Shown: positions 12,101-20,689, counted from the first letter of the stretch. The stretch: 64,000 nucleotides of DNA from Micromonospora lupini (GCF_026342015.1 NZ_JAPENL010000001.1:1-64000); one strand, 5' to 3'. Numbers and translations: made by a program. The notes: generated by a model not told the origin, from the letters alone.

Positions 12101-12866
12101 GCTGCACAAGGAGATGTTCATGCAGTGGGGGCAGTTGACAGGTGGGCTGACCGAGGCGCCCCGGCGGTACGCCGCCGACGACCGGGAGGTCGAGACCTGG
12201 CACGCCCCGGTGGTCCGTCCGGCCGTGCCGGCCAGCGGGACGCCGGTGCCCACGCGTACGGGCGACAGCCTGGACGTGCGGGTGCCCGAGTTCGTCGACG
12301 CCGACGGGCACTTCAGCGTGGCCGGCAACAGCGAGGAGGCGGACGGGGTCGAGGTTCGCCTGAGTCGAGACGGGCAGCAGATCGCCGACCTGTCCGACGG
12401 CTGGGCGCCGGTGCCGACCACCGCCGCAGCGGCCCGCTACCGCCTCGACGTGACGACGCGGCGGGCCTCGGACGAGTGGCGCTACGCCACCCGCACCGAC
12501 ACGGCGTGGCAGTTCACCTCGGCCCGGCCGACGGGTGGGGCGGCCGTGCCTCTGTCGCTGCTGCAGGTGGACTACCGGGTGCCGGCCGACCTGCTCGGCC
12601 TCGTACCGGGCCGCCGGCCGCACCAGCTGGGGCTGACCCTGCGCCAGCCGGCCGGAGTCGCCGCGCCGACTGGCACCAGCCTGCGGGTGGAGGTCTCCTT
12701 CGACGAGGGCGTCACGTGGCGGGCCGCGCCGACCAGAGGGTCGGGGACCCGCTGGACCGCGACGGTCCCGGCCGGGCGCGGAACCGTGTCACTGCGGGTG
12801 CACGCCACCGACCGGGCCGGGAACTCCGTGGACCAGACGGTGGTGCGGGCGTACGGGCTGCGCTGA
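9147..12866 (+). CDS. Secreted subtilisin-family (S8) serine peptidase
   Basis: 1239 residues with a Sec signal peptide (hydrophobic core GAVGALVVGLAAP, cleavage near ASA-EP). A pro-region of about 200 residues precedes the catalytic domain. Triad by count: Asp238 in VAVLDTGVD, His273 in GHGTHVA, Ser445 in GTSMATPHVAGA. A protease-associated-like segment sits near residues 800-890 and beta-sandwich domains fill the C-terminus. The SD is AGGAG-rich sequence before ATG 9147. It ends at a shared terminator facing the LuxR-type gene. This pair is absent between nadK and recN in M. tuberculosis, so it is an insertion or lineage-specific gain. Substrate unknown. Confidence 0.93.
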   Translation: MHWSPRWLSAGAVGALVVGLAAPASAEPPVRPTGPTLGTSAPGAAPVRITLITGDQVELAPAAPGRVAATVRPGPGRERIIFQTVEVDGGLRVLPSDALPYVSSGVLDADLFDVQELAAEGYGDATQGALPLIVRYQEPAAGRVRPLGGVTDARPLESINGAALRVGKADLGGLWSTLAGTPTTRATTAAPRLGGGVAHVWLDGRVHPTLEHSVPQIGAPTAWAAGRDGSGVKVAVLDTGVDATHPDLAGRIAEAQDFSGSGSARDGHGHGTHVAATIAGSGAASAGLRKGVAPGARLLVGKVLDDNGSGYDSAIIAGMEWAAHSGAKVVSMSLGGDPTDGTDPMSQAVNDLTAETGALFVVAAGNAGAARTVGSPGAAAAALTVGAVDRDDNLAEFSSRGPRLGDNGLKPEITAPGVGIVAARAAGTTMGTPVDDAYTAASGTSMATPHVAGAAAILAQDHPDWSAGKLKDALVSTTKANPALTVFEQGGGRVDVARALTQRVYASATADFGRITTGGTAVERNVTYTNGTKTAQTLRLALELRNLDTDAAETDGVTLGSGEVSVPAGGSVAVPLRADPAKLARGPHGGWLVATGTDGVAVRTPVGLTVSGPVHHLTIKLLDRQGQPGLSPGLTLFGEQPESDYWGWWPGEGTLEVEEGTYLLTALVEHGAPLDEQMTEIIEPEVTVDRDLTVVLDARKGTPVRIETPKPSEQRATLSYYVHRVLGNGRQIDHGVMAYSTVQQVNVTPTRPVRQGEFEFASRWQLVAPMVDATISGVSGPSDINLLGTSPAPTGRRKLPLVWAGAGAPAELARARGAAALLAADPNRSEDEQVAAAAAAGVAVVLIVRPEDQSAWTVWRPAGDRLPVPAMVVAYDDGQRLIAAARKGRATLDLTLTVDSPYLYDVWQVSKGRVPERIVHTVTARNTAEVTASYGDTGAGWATEERFGWRPWQEYSWNDDQRLVRNGTTRQEFVSAGDSWWQHRVLHKEMFMQWGQLTGGLTEAPRRYAADDREVETWHAPVVRPAVPASGTPVPTRTGDSLDVRVPEFVDADGHFSVAGNSEEADGVEVRLSRDGQQIADLSDGWAPVPTTAAAARYRLDVTTRRASDEWRYATRTDTAWQFTSARPTGGAAVPLSLLQVDYRVPADLLGLVPGRRPHQLGLTLRQPAGVAAPTGTSLRVEVSFDEGVTWRAAPTRGSGTRWTATVPAGRGTVSLRVHATDRAGNSVDQTVVRAYGLR

Positions 12867-12882
12867 CCGGGGCTCGACACGT

Positions 12883-12913
12883 GGGGCCCGTCGTCGATCA
12901 GACGGCGGGCCCC
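12883..12913. terminator. Bidirectional terminator between convergent genes
   Basis: A 13-bp stem (ggggcccgtcgtc, one G-T pair) with a five-base loop lies between the S8 peptidase stop and the end of the convergent regulator gene. It can serve both strands. Confidence 0.8.
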
Positions 12914-12921
12914 GCCGCGTT

Positions 12922-13938
12922 TCAGAGCCAGCCGCGCCTGGCGACCTGGAACGCCAGCCCTGGTCGGGTGTCCACGCCTGCGGCGTCCATCAGGTCGGCG
13001 AGGCGGCGTTGCACCGTCCGGCGGCTCACCCCGAGCTGGGAGGCGATGGACTTGTCCGGTACGCCGGCCACGAACAGCGACAGCAGCCGGGCCTCGTCGG
13101 CGTCGGGCTGGTAGCCGTCGACCGGACGGTCGTCGGCGTCGTCGCGCCGGCTCTCGGTCGGGGCGGCGAGCGGGTCGTCGAGTCGCAGTCGGGTGGCCAC
13201 CCGCCAGTGGCTCTCGAAGAGGGCGAGCAGCGCGTCGAGCAGTTGGCTGCGGCCGATCACCGCGGCGCTCGGCTCGCCACCGTGGAGGTCGGGCACCAGC
13301 GGGCAGATCGCGGTGCGGGCGTCCACGATGGCCAGTCGGACGGGCAGGCGGTCCAGCACCCGGGCCTGCTCTCCGGCGGCGACCCCCTTGGCCAGGTCCG
13401 CGAGGGCGCCCGGCTCCAGCAGCAGGTCCCGTTCGTAGATGGCCCGGTAGCTCACTCCGCGCGCCAGCGCGTCGAACTCCTCCACGTTCTCCGGGCCGGC
13501 CATCGCGAGGGGGTTCGCCCGGCAGAACCAGAGCACCTCGCTGCGGGCCGAGTTCTGCAGGTCACGCAGCCGGTCGCGCAGCACCCGGCCGCCTCGGATC
13601 ACCTCGACGAGGTGGTCCACGTGGTGGCGGCGTAGCCCGGAGCGGTACTCCTCGGCCAGTTGGGTGACCCGGCGTCGGGCCGCCTCCAGGTCCTCCTGGT
13701 GGCGCAGCAGCGTCGCGCCCAGGGCGACGTCCGGCGCTCTCGGGCGCAGTGGGGCGTCCGGGTCACTGTCGGTGGTCTGCACCAGACCCTTGGCCCGCAG
13801 CGCCTCGACCTGCTCGACGACCTGCGCCCGGGGGCGTTGCAGTCGGTGGACCAGCTCGTCGACCCGGGCCGTGGTGAGCTGGAGCAGGCAGCGGTAGAGC
13901 TCCTCCTCGGCGGGGGTCAGGCCGATCACGTCCAACAC
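12922..13938 (-). CDS. TrmB/LuxR-type transcriptional regulator
   Basis: 338 residues. The N-terminus (LTPAEEELYRCLLQL, RVDELVHRLQ) resembles a TrmB-type winged helix, the centre resembles a phospholipase-D-like sensor region, and the C-terminus is a LuxR HTH (DEARLLSLFVAGVPDKSIASQLGVSRRTVQRRL). Start is GTG 13938, with a -10-like TACAGT exactly 8 bases upstream and no SD, suggesting a leaderless mRNA. It faces the S8 peptidase and diverges from recN, with only about 100 bases between. It may regulate the peptidase, but that is inference from proximity. Confidence 0.88.
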   Translation of the reverse strand: MLDVIGLTPAEEELYRCLLQLTTARVDELVHRLQRPRAQVVEQVEALRAKGLVQTTDSDPDAPLRPRAPDVALGATLLRHQEDLEAARRRVTQLAEEYRSGLRRHHVDHLVEVIRGGRVLRDRLRDLQNSARSEVLWFCRANPLAMAGPENVEEFDALARGVSYRAIYERDLLLEPGALADLAKGVAAGEQARVLDRLPVRLAIVDARTAICPLVPDLHGGEPSAAVIGRSQLLDALLALFESHWRVATRLRLDDPLAAPTESRRDDADDRPVDGYQPDADEARLLSLFVAGVPDKSIASQLGVSRRTVQRRLADLMDAAGVDTRPGLAFQVARRGWL

Positions 13939-13946
13939 GGGGCAAG

Positions 13947-13952
13947 ACTGTA
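13947..13952 (-). promoter_or_regulatory. -10 element for leaderless regulator mRNA
   Basis: TACAGT on the minus strand, 8 bases before GTG 13938. The spacing matches leaderless actinobacterial promoters (TANNNT 6-8 bases before the start). No clear -35. Confidence 0.55.
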
Positions 13953-14026
13953 CGTCGGTGGGGTGCGGGCCGCACCGGGGCCCGGCCGTGGGGCCGGTCG
14001 GCTGGTCAACTGTCGGCCCTCGCGTC

Positions 14027-14032
14027 TACTGT
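14027..14032 (+). promoter_or_regulatory. -10 element for leaderless recN mRNA
   Basis: TACTGT 8 bases before the recN GTG, with no SD in between, so transcription probably starts at or next to the start codon. Confidence 0.5.
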
Positions 14033-14040
14033 CGGGTGCT

Positions 14041-15798
14041 GTGCTGGAAGAGCTGCGCATCACCGGACTCGGCGTCATCGAGGACACCACGCTGCCGTTG
14101 ACCGGCGGGATGAACGTCATCACCGGCGAGACCGGTGCCGGCAAGACGATGGTGGTGACCGGCCTCGGTCTGCTCTTCGGCGGCCGGGCCGACGCCGGGC
14201 GGGTCCGTGCCCAACCGGGCCGGGCCGTGGTCGAGGGGCGGCTGCGCCTGTCCGGCCGGGTCGCCGACACGGTGCACGCCCGGATCAGCGACGCCGGTGG
14301 CGAGCCCGACGAGGACGGCTCGCTGCTGCTGAGCCGTACGGTGACGGTGGAGGGCCGCTCCCGAGCCCACCTCGGTGGCCGGAGCATGCCCGTGTCGATG
14401 CTGGGCGAGGTCGGCGAGCAGGCGGTGGCCGTGCACGGCCAGTCCGACCAGTTGCGGCTGCTGCGCCCGGCCGAGCAGCGGGCCGCTCTGGACCGGTTCG
14501 CCGGGCCGGCGCACGAGAAGCTGCTCGACGCGTTGCGCGAGGCGTACACGGGCTGGCGGCGGGTGGTCGACGACCTTGCCGACCGGCGGCGCAACGCCCG
14601 CGAGCGCAACCAGGAGGCCGACCTGCTGCGGCTGGGCCTCGACGAGATCACCCGCGTCGACCCGCAGCCCGGCGAGGACGACGAGTTGAAGACCGAGGCG
14701 CAGCGGCTGGAGCACGCCGAGGGCCTGCGGACTGCCGCTCAGGTGGCCCAGCAGTGCGTGGCGGGCGGCGCGGAGGCGGCCGACGAGACACCTGACGCGG
14801 CGGCGCTGCTCGGCACGGCCCGGCGCACCCTGGAGGCGCAGTCCGGCACCGACCCTGCGCTGGGCGAGCTGGCGGCCCGCCTGGAGGAGGCGGCCACGCT
14901 GGTGACCGACGTCTCCGCGGAGCTGTCGGCGTACCTGGCGACCCTCGACGCGGACCCGGCCCGGTTGCAGCACCTCTACGAGCGGCGGGCCGCGCTGCGG
15001 GCGTTGACCCGCAAGTACGCCGACGACGTCGACGGCGTCATCGCCTGGGCCGACCGGGCCCGCACCCGACTGTCCGACCTGGACACGTCCGACGACCTGC
15101 TCGACGAGCTGGACCGGGAGGGGCAGCGGCTGGCCGCTGAGGTGGCCGACCTGGCCTCCCGGGTGTCGGTGTCCCGGCAGGAGGCGGCGGTCCGCTTCGC
15201 CGACCAGGTCACCGTGGAGCTGGCCGGTCTGGCCATGCCGCACGCCCGGATCGAGGTGGCGGTGCTGCCCCGACCGGCCGGGCGGGCCGAGCCGACGCTG
15301 ACTGTCAACGGCGTCGAGGCGGGTGTCGCGGCGGACGGCGGCGACGAGGTGGAGCTGCGGTTGCTGGCCCACCCGGGCGCGCCGTCGTTGCCGTTGCAGC
15401 GTGGCGCATCCGGCGGTGAGCTGTCCCGGGTGATGCTCGCCATCGAGGTGGTCTTCGCCGGCTCGGGCGGCCCGCCCACGCTTGTCTTCGACGAGGTCGA
15501 CGCCGGTGTCGGCGGCCAGGCCGCGGTGGAGATCGGCCGGCGGCTGGCCCGGCTGGCCCGCAGCCACCAGGTGTTGGTCGTCACCCACCTGCCGCAGGTG
15601 GCCGCGTTCGCCGACCGGCACCTGGTGGTGGCGAAGGACACCGGCGGCGCGGTGACCACGAGCGGGGTACGCGTCGTTGAGGACACCGAACGCGCCCGGG
15701 AGCTGGCCCGGATGCTCGCCGGTTTGCCCGATTCGGATCTGGGTATCGCTCACGCCGAGGAGCTTCTGGCCGTGGCCGCCAAGGAAAGGCGGTTGTGA
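14041..15798 (+). CDS. recN: DNA repair ATPase RecN
   Basis: 585 residues. SMC-like repair ATPase. Walker A GETGAGKT lies near residue 30; the middle third is helical/coiled-coil (residues about 150-400); then come the signature RGASGGELSRVMLAIE and Walker B LVFDEVDAGVGG, followed by VLVVTHLPQVAAFAD. Length is normal. GTG 14041 is chosen because the Walker A spacing fits and a -10 motif precedes it by 8 bases. No SOS box of the TCGAAC..GTTCGA type is visible upstream. Same position as Rv1696. Confidence 0.96.
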   Translation: MLEELRITGLGVIEDTTLPLTGGMNVITGETGAGKTMVVTGLGLLFGGRADAGRVRAQPGRAVVEGRLRLSGRVADTVHARISDAGGEPDEDGSLLLSRTVTVEGRSRAHLGGRSMPVSMLGEVGEQAVAVHGQSDQLRLLRPAEQRAALDRFAGPAHEKLLDALREAYTGWRRVVDDLADRRRNARERNQEADLLRLGLDEITRVDPQPGEDDELKTEAQRLEHAEGLRTAAQVAQQCVAGGAEAADETPDAAALLGTARRTLEAQSGTDPALGELAARLEEAATLVTDVSAELSAYLATLDADPARLQHLYERRAALRALTRKYADDVDGVIAWADRARTRLSDLDTSDDLLDELDREGQRLAAEVADLASRVSVSRQEAAVRFADQVTVELAGLAMPHARIEVAVLPRPAGRAEPTLTVNGVEAGVAADGGDEVELRLLAHPGAPSLPLQRGASGGELSRVMLAIEVVFAGSGGPPTLVFDEVDAGVGGQAAVEIGRRLARLARSHQVLVVTHLPQVAAFADRHLVVAKDTGGAVTTSGVRVVEDTERARELARMLAGLPDSDLGIAHAEELLAVAAKERRL

Positions 15799-15917
15799 CG
15801 CCGCGTATTGTGAGCGCAAGCACACCGGCTTGTGCCGACGTGTGCTTCCCTGGGTAGGCGGCCCTGCTCAGGCATGTCGCGACAGAAAAACCTGCCTCAC
15901 ATGCCAGGATGGTCACG

Positions 15918-17096
15918 ATGCGTCTACCCACGTTGCGCCGGAACCGAAACGCGGAGCCGGGCAGAGTCCTCGGCACCGCGCGCCTTGATCGCCGGACGAA
16001 ACGGCTGGTCGGTCGGCTGCGCCCCGGTGACATAGCAGTCATCGACCACGTCGACGTGGACCGGGTGGCGGCCGACTCGTTGGTCGCTGTCGGTGTCGCC
16101 GCGGTGCTCAACGCCAAGCCGTCGGTCTCCGGCCGCTATCCCAACCTTGGCCCGGAGGTGCTCGTCGCCGCCGGCATCCCGCTCCTGGACGATCTCGGGG
16201 AGGGCGTCTTCGAGCGCATCCGCGAGGGCGACCAGGTGCGGATCGAGGGCAACACCGTGTTCGCCGGCGAGGAGCCTGTCGCGCACGGCATCCTGCAGGA
16301 CGCCGAGTCGGTCGCCAAGGCGATGTCCGACGCCCGGGAGGGTCTGTCGGTGCAGTTGGAGGCGTTCGCCGCCAACACGATGGACTACCTGCGCCAGGAA
16401 CGCGACCTGCTGCTCGACGGCGTGGGCGTTCCGGACATCCAGACCCAGATCCAGGGTCGGCACTGCTTGATCGTGGTGCGTGGCTACGACTACAAGGCCG
16501 ACCTGGACGTGCTGCGCCCGTACATCCGGGAGTTCAAGCCGGTGCTGATCGGCGTGGACGGCGGCGCGGACGCGCTCGTCGAGGCCGGGTACACCCCTGA
16601 CATGATCATCGGGGACATGGATTCGGTCACCGACGACGTGCTGCGCTGCGGCGCCGAGGTGATCGTGCACGCCTACCCCGACGGTCGGGCGCCCGGCCTG
16701 CCCCGGGTCAACGGTCTCGGTGTCCCGGCCATCACCTTCCCGGCCGCGGCGACAAGCGAGGACCTGGCGATGCTGCTTGCCGACGAGAAGGGCGCGTCGC
16801 TGCTCGTCGCGGTCGGCACCCACGCCACGCTCGTCGAGTTCCTGGACAAGGGGCGCGGCGGGATGGCCTCGACGTTCCTGACTCGGTTGAAGGTCGGGGG
16901 CAAGCTCGTCGACGCCAAGGGTGTGAGCCGGCTCTACCGGCAGAGCATCTCCGGCTCGTCGCTGTTGCTGCTGGTGCTCTCGGCGATCGCGGCGATGGCC
17001 TCCGCGGTGGCCGTCTCCACCGTCGGGAAGGCGTACCTGGGCGTGGTCGCCGAGTGGTGGGACAATTTCGTGTTCCAGCTGTACCGGCTCTTCTAG
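15918..17096 (+). CDS. steA: Cytokinetic-ring protein SteA
   Basis: 392 residues. A central thiamine-pyrophosphokinase-like fold is recognised by IGVDGGADAL and PDMIIGDMDSV; a transmembrane helix (SLLLLVLSAIAAMASAVAV) lies near the C-terminus with a short tail. This matches SteA of Corynebacterium (Rv1697), which acts with SteB in cell separation through the RipA peptidoglycan hydrolase pathway. The start at ATG 15918 is preferred over ATG 15909 because AGGA lies 8 bases before it. It is followed by steB after 27 bases. Confidence 0.88.
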   Translation: MRLPTLRRNRNAEPGRVLGTARLDRRTKRLVGRLRPGDIAVIDHVDVDRVAADSLVAVGVAAVLNAKPSVSGRYPNLGPEVLVAAGIPLLDDLGEGVFERIREGDQVRIEGNTVFAGEEPVAHGILQDAESVAKAMSDAREGLSVQLEAFAANTMDYLRQERDLLLDGVGVPDIQTQIQGRHCLIVVRGYDYKADLDVLRPYIREFKPVLIGVDGGADALVEAGYTPDMIIGDMDSVTDDVLRCGAEVIVHAYPDGRAPGLPRVNGLGVPAITFPAAATSEDLAMLLADEKGASLLVAVGTHATLVEFLDKGRGGMASTFLTRLKVGGKLVDAKGVSRLYRQSISGSSLLLLVLSAIAAMASAVAVSTVGKAYLGVVAEWWDNFVFQLYRLF

Positions 17097-17123
17097 TTCC
17101 CGACCGATCAAGAGGCTGCAAGC

Positions 17124-18065
17124 GTGATCAACTTCCGCTACCACGTGGTGTCCCTCACCGCGGTCTTCCTGGCTCTGGCGATCGGCCTGGTGGTCGGCAC
17201 AGCCGCCCTCAACGGCCCGGTCGCCGACTCGCTCAAGGAGCAGGTCACCGGGCTGCGCAAGGACAACCAGCAGTTGCGGCAGCAGGTCAACAGCATGGAG
17301 AAGCAGCTCGGTCTGGAGGAGGAGTTCGCCGAGCAGGTGTCCCAGGTCGTCCTGCCGGGCACCCTCACCGGGCGTCGGGTGGTGGTGCTCAGCCTGCCCA
17401 ACGGGCGCGACCACACCGAGGGCGTGCTCAAGAAGCTCCAGCTCGCCGGTGCCACCATCACCGGCCGGGTCGACCTGCAGGACAAGTTCATCAACCCGGA
17501 CAACAACTCCAACCTGCTGGAGCTGGCCGTCACCGCCGCGCGGCCGACCGCGCAGACCACCGGCCTGCCGGGCAACGGGCACGGCGTGGAGACCTCCAGC
17601 GCGCTGCTGGCAAGCGTCCTGCTGGACCGGGCCCAGGGCGTCGCGCCGGTGAGTGACGCCGACCGGCGGGCGGTGCTCGCCGCGTACAACAACGCCGGCT
17701 ATCTGACCACCGACAACAACAAGGTCACCGGGCCGGCCGAGGCCGTCGTGGTCGTCAGCGGTCAGCCGTACGTCGACAAGGACTCCGAGAAGCGCGACGA
17801 GTCGGTCGTCAAGATCGCCGAGCAGTTCGACCGGACCGGGTCGATAGTGGTGGGCGGCAACGGCTCGGCCGGCGGCAACGTGGTGTCCGTGGTCCGCGGC
17901 GACCCGGTGCTGTCGCAGACCATCTCCACTGTCGACAACGCCAACACCGTGCAGGGCCAACTGGTCACCAGCCTCGCCCTGGTGCAGCAGCTCGTCGAGA
18001 AGAAGGCCGGTCAGTACGGCGTCGGCGACAACGCCGCGTCCCTGCTGCCTAGACTGCCCCAGTGA
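17124..18065 (+). CDS. steB: SteB/MctB-like membrane protein
   Basis: 313 residues. A single N-terminal membrane helix (FLALAIGLVVGTAAL), a coiled coil (residues about 35-65, LRKDNQQLRQQVNSMEKQL) and an exported domain. Family members are annotated as copper transporter MctB (Rv1698) in mycobacteria and as SteB, the partner of SteA, in corynebacteria. Adjacent placement favours the division role. Starts at GTG 17124; its stop overlaps a bridging mini-ORF (GTGA). Confidence 0.85.
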   Translation: MINFRYHVVSLTAVFLALAIGLVVGTAALNGPVADSLKEQVTGLRKDNQQLRQQVNSMEKQLGLEEEFAEQVSQVVLPGTLTGRRVVVLSLPNGRDHTEGVLKKLQLAGATITGRVDLQDKFINPDNNSNLLELAVTAARPTAQTTGLPGNGHGVETSSALLASVLLDRAQGVAPVSDADRRAVLAAYNNAGYLTTDNNKVTGPAEAVVVVSGQPYVDKDSEKRDESVVKIAEQFDRTGSIVVGGNGSAGGNVVSVVRGDPVLSQTISTVDNANTVQGQLVTSLALVQQLVEKKAGQYGVGDNAASLLPRLPQ

Positions 18066-18130
18066 GCGAACGACGTACCCCCGTGTCCGTAGTCAACGAG
18101 GTGGCGCGAGCGCACCGGAGGGTGTCGTGA
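18062..18130 (+). CDS. Putative bridging mini-ORF after steB
   Basis: 22 codons, GTG overlapping the steB stop and TGA overlapping the GTG of the next gene (GTGA at both ends). Begins VSERRTPVSVV; shares the SER start with the frames at 26279 and 34925. Its final codons carry an SD-like CGGAGGGTG for the next gene. Translation is unproven. Confidence 0.35.
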   Translation: MSERRTPVSVVNEVARAHRRVS

Positions 18131-18993
18131 GGATGCTGGGCCGGCTGCTGATCGCCGGCGCCGGCGCGGCAGCCGCCCGGTACGCCCTGCGCGAGGTGCG
18201 GACCGCCCCGGTGGGGCCGGCGCTGGAGCGCACCAACTTCCGGGGCCGAACGGTGACGCTCGCCGCCGGGCCGGCGCTCGCCGCCGGTGCGACCGCGGCG
18301 AGCGCGTTCGGCGCGACAAGCGCCGCCTCCGGAGGTGCTGCCCTGGTCGCGGGTCTCGGCGCCGGCGGTGTCGGGCTCTACGACGACGTGGTCGGCGCAC
18401 GTCCGGAGCAGAAGGCCGCCAAGGGCTTCGCCGGGCACCTCGCCGCGCTGCGGCAGGGGCGGGTCACCGCCGGGCTGGTCAAGGTCATCGGGGTGGGCGC
18501 CGCCGGGCTGGGCGCGGCCGCGCTGCTCGCCGCCGACCCCCGGGTCGCCGCGCACCCGCGCCGGCAGCGCCACGGCGCCGTCGGCCGAGGAGTCGACGTG
18601 CTGCTCGGCGCCGGGGTGATCGCCGGCACCGCCAACCTGCTCAACCTGCTCGACCTGCGGCCCGGCCGGGCCATCAAGTCCGGGCTGCTGCTGGGCGCCC
18701 CGCTGGCCGGTGGCCCGCACGGCGGGATCGCCGCCGGCGCGGCCGGCGCCGCAGCCGGCCTGCTCCGCGACGACCTGTCCGAGGACGTGATGCTCGGCGA
18801 CAGCGGCGCGAACGCGCTCGGCGCCCTGCTCGGCGTCGCCCTCGCCGCCCGCAGCGGCCCGCTCGGGCGGGCCGGTCTGCTCGCCGTGCTCGCCGGTCTG
18901 ACAGCCGCCAGTGAGAAGGTCAGCTTCACGGCGGTGATCCAGCGGACCCCGGGCCTGCGGCAGCTCGACGCGCTGGGTCGACGCGCCGACTGA
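18127..18993 (+). CDS. PNPT-family (MraY/WecA-like) membrane protein
   Basis: 288 residues, very Ala/Gly/Leu-rich with several membrane helices. It carries marks of polyprenyl-phosphate sugar-1-phosphate transferases in shortened form: LYDDVVGAR (acidic pair), NLLNLLDLRPGRAIK (catalytic Asn/Asp loop) and MLGDSGANALGALLG. The family transfers a sugar phosphate from a UDP-sugar to undecaprenyl phosphate. It sits with a flippase and a GT4 enzyme, suggesting a lipid-linked glycan pathway. The starting GTG overlaps the bridging frame. Substrate cannot be told. Confidence 0.7.
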   Translation: MRMLGRLLIAGAGAAAARYALREVRTAPVGPALERTNFRGRTVTLAAGPALAAGATAASAFGATSAASGGAALVAGLGAGGVGLYDDVVGARPEQKAAKGFAGHLAALRQGRVTAGLVKVIGVGAAGLGAAALLAADPRVAAHPRRQRHGAVGRGVDVLLGAGVIAGTANLLNLLDLRPGRAIKSGLLLGAPLAGGPHGGIAAGAAGAAAGLLRDDLSEDVMLGDSGANALGALLGVALAARSGPLGRAGLLAVLAGLTAASEKVSFTAVIQRTPGLRQLDALGRRAD

Positions 18994-18994
18994 C

Positions 18995-20689
18995 GTGACC
19001 AGACCGGCACCCCTCGCCGGCGCCGGCCGGCTGGCCGGGGCAGCCGCGCTCATCGCCGTCCTCACCGTGCTCAGCCGGCTCGCCGGCTTCGGCCGTACCG
19101 CCGTGTTCACCGTGGGCCTCGGCCACACCGACCTCGGCGGCGCCTACGTGGTGGCCAACGCGGTGCCGAACTTCATCTTCGAGATCGTCGCCGGGGGAGC
19201 GCTGGCAAGCCTCGTCGTACCCCTGCTCGCCGGCGCGGTCGCGGCGGGCGACCGGACGGCAGTCGCCCGCACCACCGGGGCGCTGCTGACCTGGACGCTG
19301 GCCCTGCTGGTCCCGCTCGCCCTGCTCGTGGTGTTCGCCGCCGGGCCGGTGATCGGGCTGCTGGGCGACGGGTTGACCGCCGCCCAGCAGCAGAGCGGCG
19401 TGCGGATGTTGCGGGTCTTCGCGCCGCAACTGCCGCTGTACGGGATCGGCATCGTGCTCACCGGGGTGCTCCAGGCGCACCGCCGCTTCGCCTGGCCGGT
19501 GCTCGCCCCGCTGCTGTCCAGCCTCACCGTCATCGTCGTCTACCTCGTGTTCGGCGCCACGCAGGGCCGGTACGCCACAGTCGGCGGGGTGAGCCCCGGT
19601 GGCGAGTTGCTGCTCTCCGGGGGCACCACCCTCGGTGTGGTGGTGCTGTCGTTGTCGCTGCTGATCCCGGTCCGCCGGCTGCGCCTCGGGCTGCGCCCCG
19701 GATTCGGGTTCACCGACGACGCGCGGGCCCGGGTCGGCGGGTTGGCGGTGGCCGGCGCGGTCACCGTCACCACTCAGCAGATCGCCCTGATCGTCAGCCT
19801 GAACCAGGTCACCTACGGCGCGGCGACCAATCCCAGCGTCTACAACCTGGCGCAGACCGTCTACCTGCTGCCGTGGGCGGTGCTTGCGGTGCCGCTGGCC
19901 GTCGCGGCCTACCCGACCCTCGCGGCGGCGCGGTCGGCCGGCGACGAGGACGGCTACCGGGCGACAGTGGCCCCGGCCGTGCGGGGGGTGCTGCTGTTCA
20001 GTTGTCTCGGCGCGGCCGCGTTGATCGGGACGGCCGGCCCGGTCGGGCACTTCTTCTTCCCGGCATCCACCGCGCCGACGGCCGCCGCCGCGATCATCGG
20101 GTACGCCCCGGGTCTGGTCGGCTACGGCCTCTTCGCGCTGCTCACCCGTGCCCTCTACGCCCGGGGCGAGACCCGGGCGGCGACCGCCGCGACCGCCGTC
20201 GGCTTCCTGGTGGTGCCGCCCGCCGTCCTGGTGCTCGGTGTGATCCTGCCGTCGCGTGACCGGGTTTTCGCCGTGACGTCCGCCAACTCGGTGGGCATGG
20301 TGGTGCTCGGCGTGTTGCTCGTCACGGCGGTGCTGCGCAGCGCCGGCCGGCCGGCGCTGGCCGGCGCGGCCCGCGCCGGTGCGGCCGGTGGCCTCGCCGG
20401 ACTGCTCGCCGCGCTCGCCGGGCTGGGCCTGAGCCGTTGGCTCGACAGGCTGGACGGCGGCACCCCGACGATGGCCGTGGCACTCGGTCAGGGCATGCTG
20501 TCCGGGGTTCTGGTAGGTGTCGTGTTCCTCGTCGTGGTCTGGTTCGTCGACCGGCGGGACGTACGGCCGCTACTGACCGGGGTGGTCCGCCGCCTCGGCC
20601 GGCGAGGGCCGCGGGGCCGGGCCGGGACGTCGACGCCGGGCGCGGTCCCCCCGGAGCGGGGCGACGGGAAGGAGACGGCGGTTCGGTGA
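18995..20689 (+). CDS. murJ: MurJ/MviN-type lipid flippase
   Basis: 564 residues with about 13-14 hydrophobic helices. The N-terminus (TVLSRLAGFGRTAVF, YVVANAVPNFIFEIVAGGAL) is the typical MurJ start and FAPQLPLYGIGIVLTGVLQAHRRF is a core family segment. MurJ exports lipid II in peptidoglycan synthesis; actinobacteria often carry extra copies, so this one may serve another lipid-linked saccharide made by its neighbours. GTG 18995 begins one base after the previous stop. A 12-codon bridging frame leads into the GT4 gene. Confidence 0.85.
   Translation: MTRPAPLAGAGRLAGAAALIAVLTVLSRLAGFGRTAVFTVGLGHTDLGGAYVVANAVPNFIFEIVAGGALASLVVPLLAGAVAAGDRTAVARTTGALLTWTLALLVPLALLVVFAAGPVIGLLGDGLTAAQQQSGVRMLRVFAPQLPLYGIGIVLTGVLQAHRRFAWPVLAPLLSSLTVIVVYLVFGATQGRYATVGGVSPGGELLLSGGTTLGVVVLSLSLLIPVRRLRLGLRPGFGFTDDARARVGGLAVAGAVTVTTQQIALIVSLNQVTYGAATNPSVYNLAQTVYLLPWAVLAVPLAVAAYPTLAAARSAGDEDGYRATVAPAVRGVLLFSCLGAAALIGTAGPVGHFFFPASTAPTAAAAIIGYAPGLVGYGLFALLTRALYARGETRAATAATAVGFLVVPPAVLVLGVILPSRDRVFAVTSANSVGMVVLGVLLVTAVLRSAGRPALAGAARAGAAGGLAGLLAALAGLGLSRWLDRLDGGTPTMAVALGQGMLSGVLVGVVFLVVVWFVDRRDVRPLLTGVVRRLGRRGPRGRAGTSTPGAVPPERGDGKETAVR

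Noticed and set aside
8841..12623. 1260-codon antisense ORF opposite the S8 peptidase
   Set aside because: High-GC shadow frame; the plus strand has signal peptide, catalytic triad and terminator, the minus strand has no recognisable domain.
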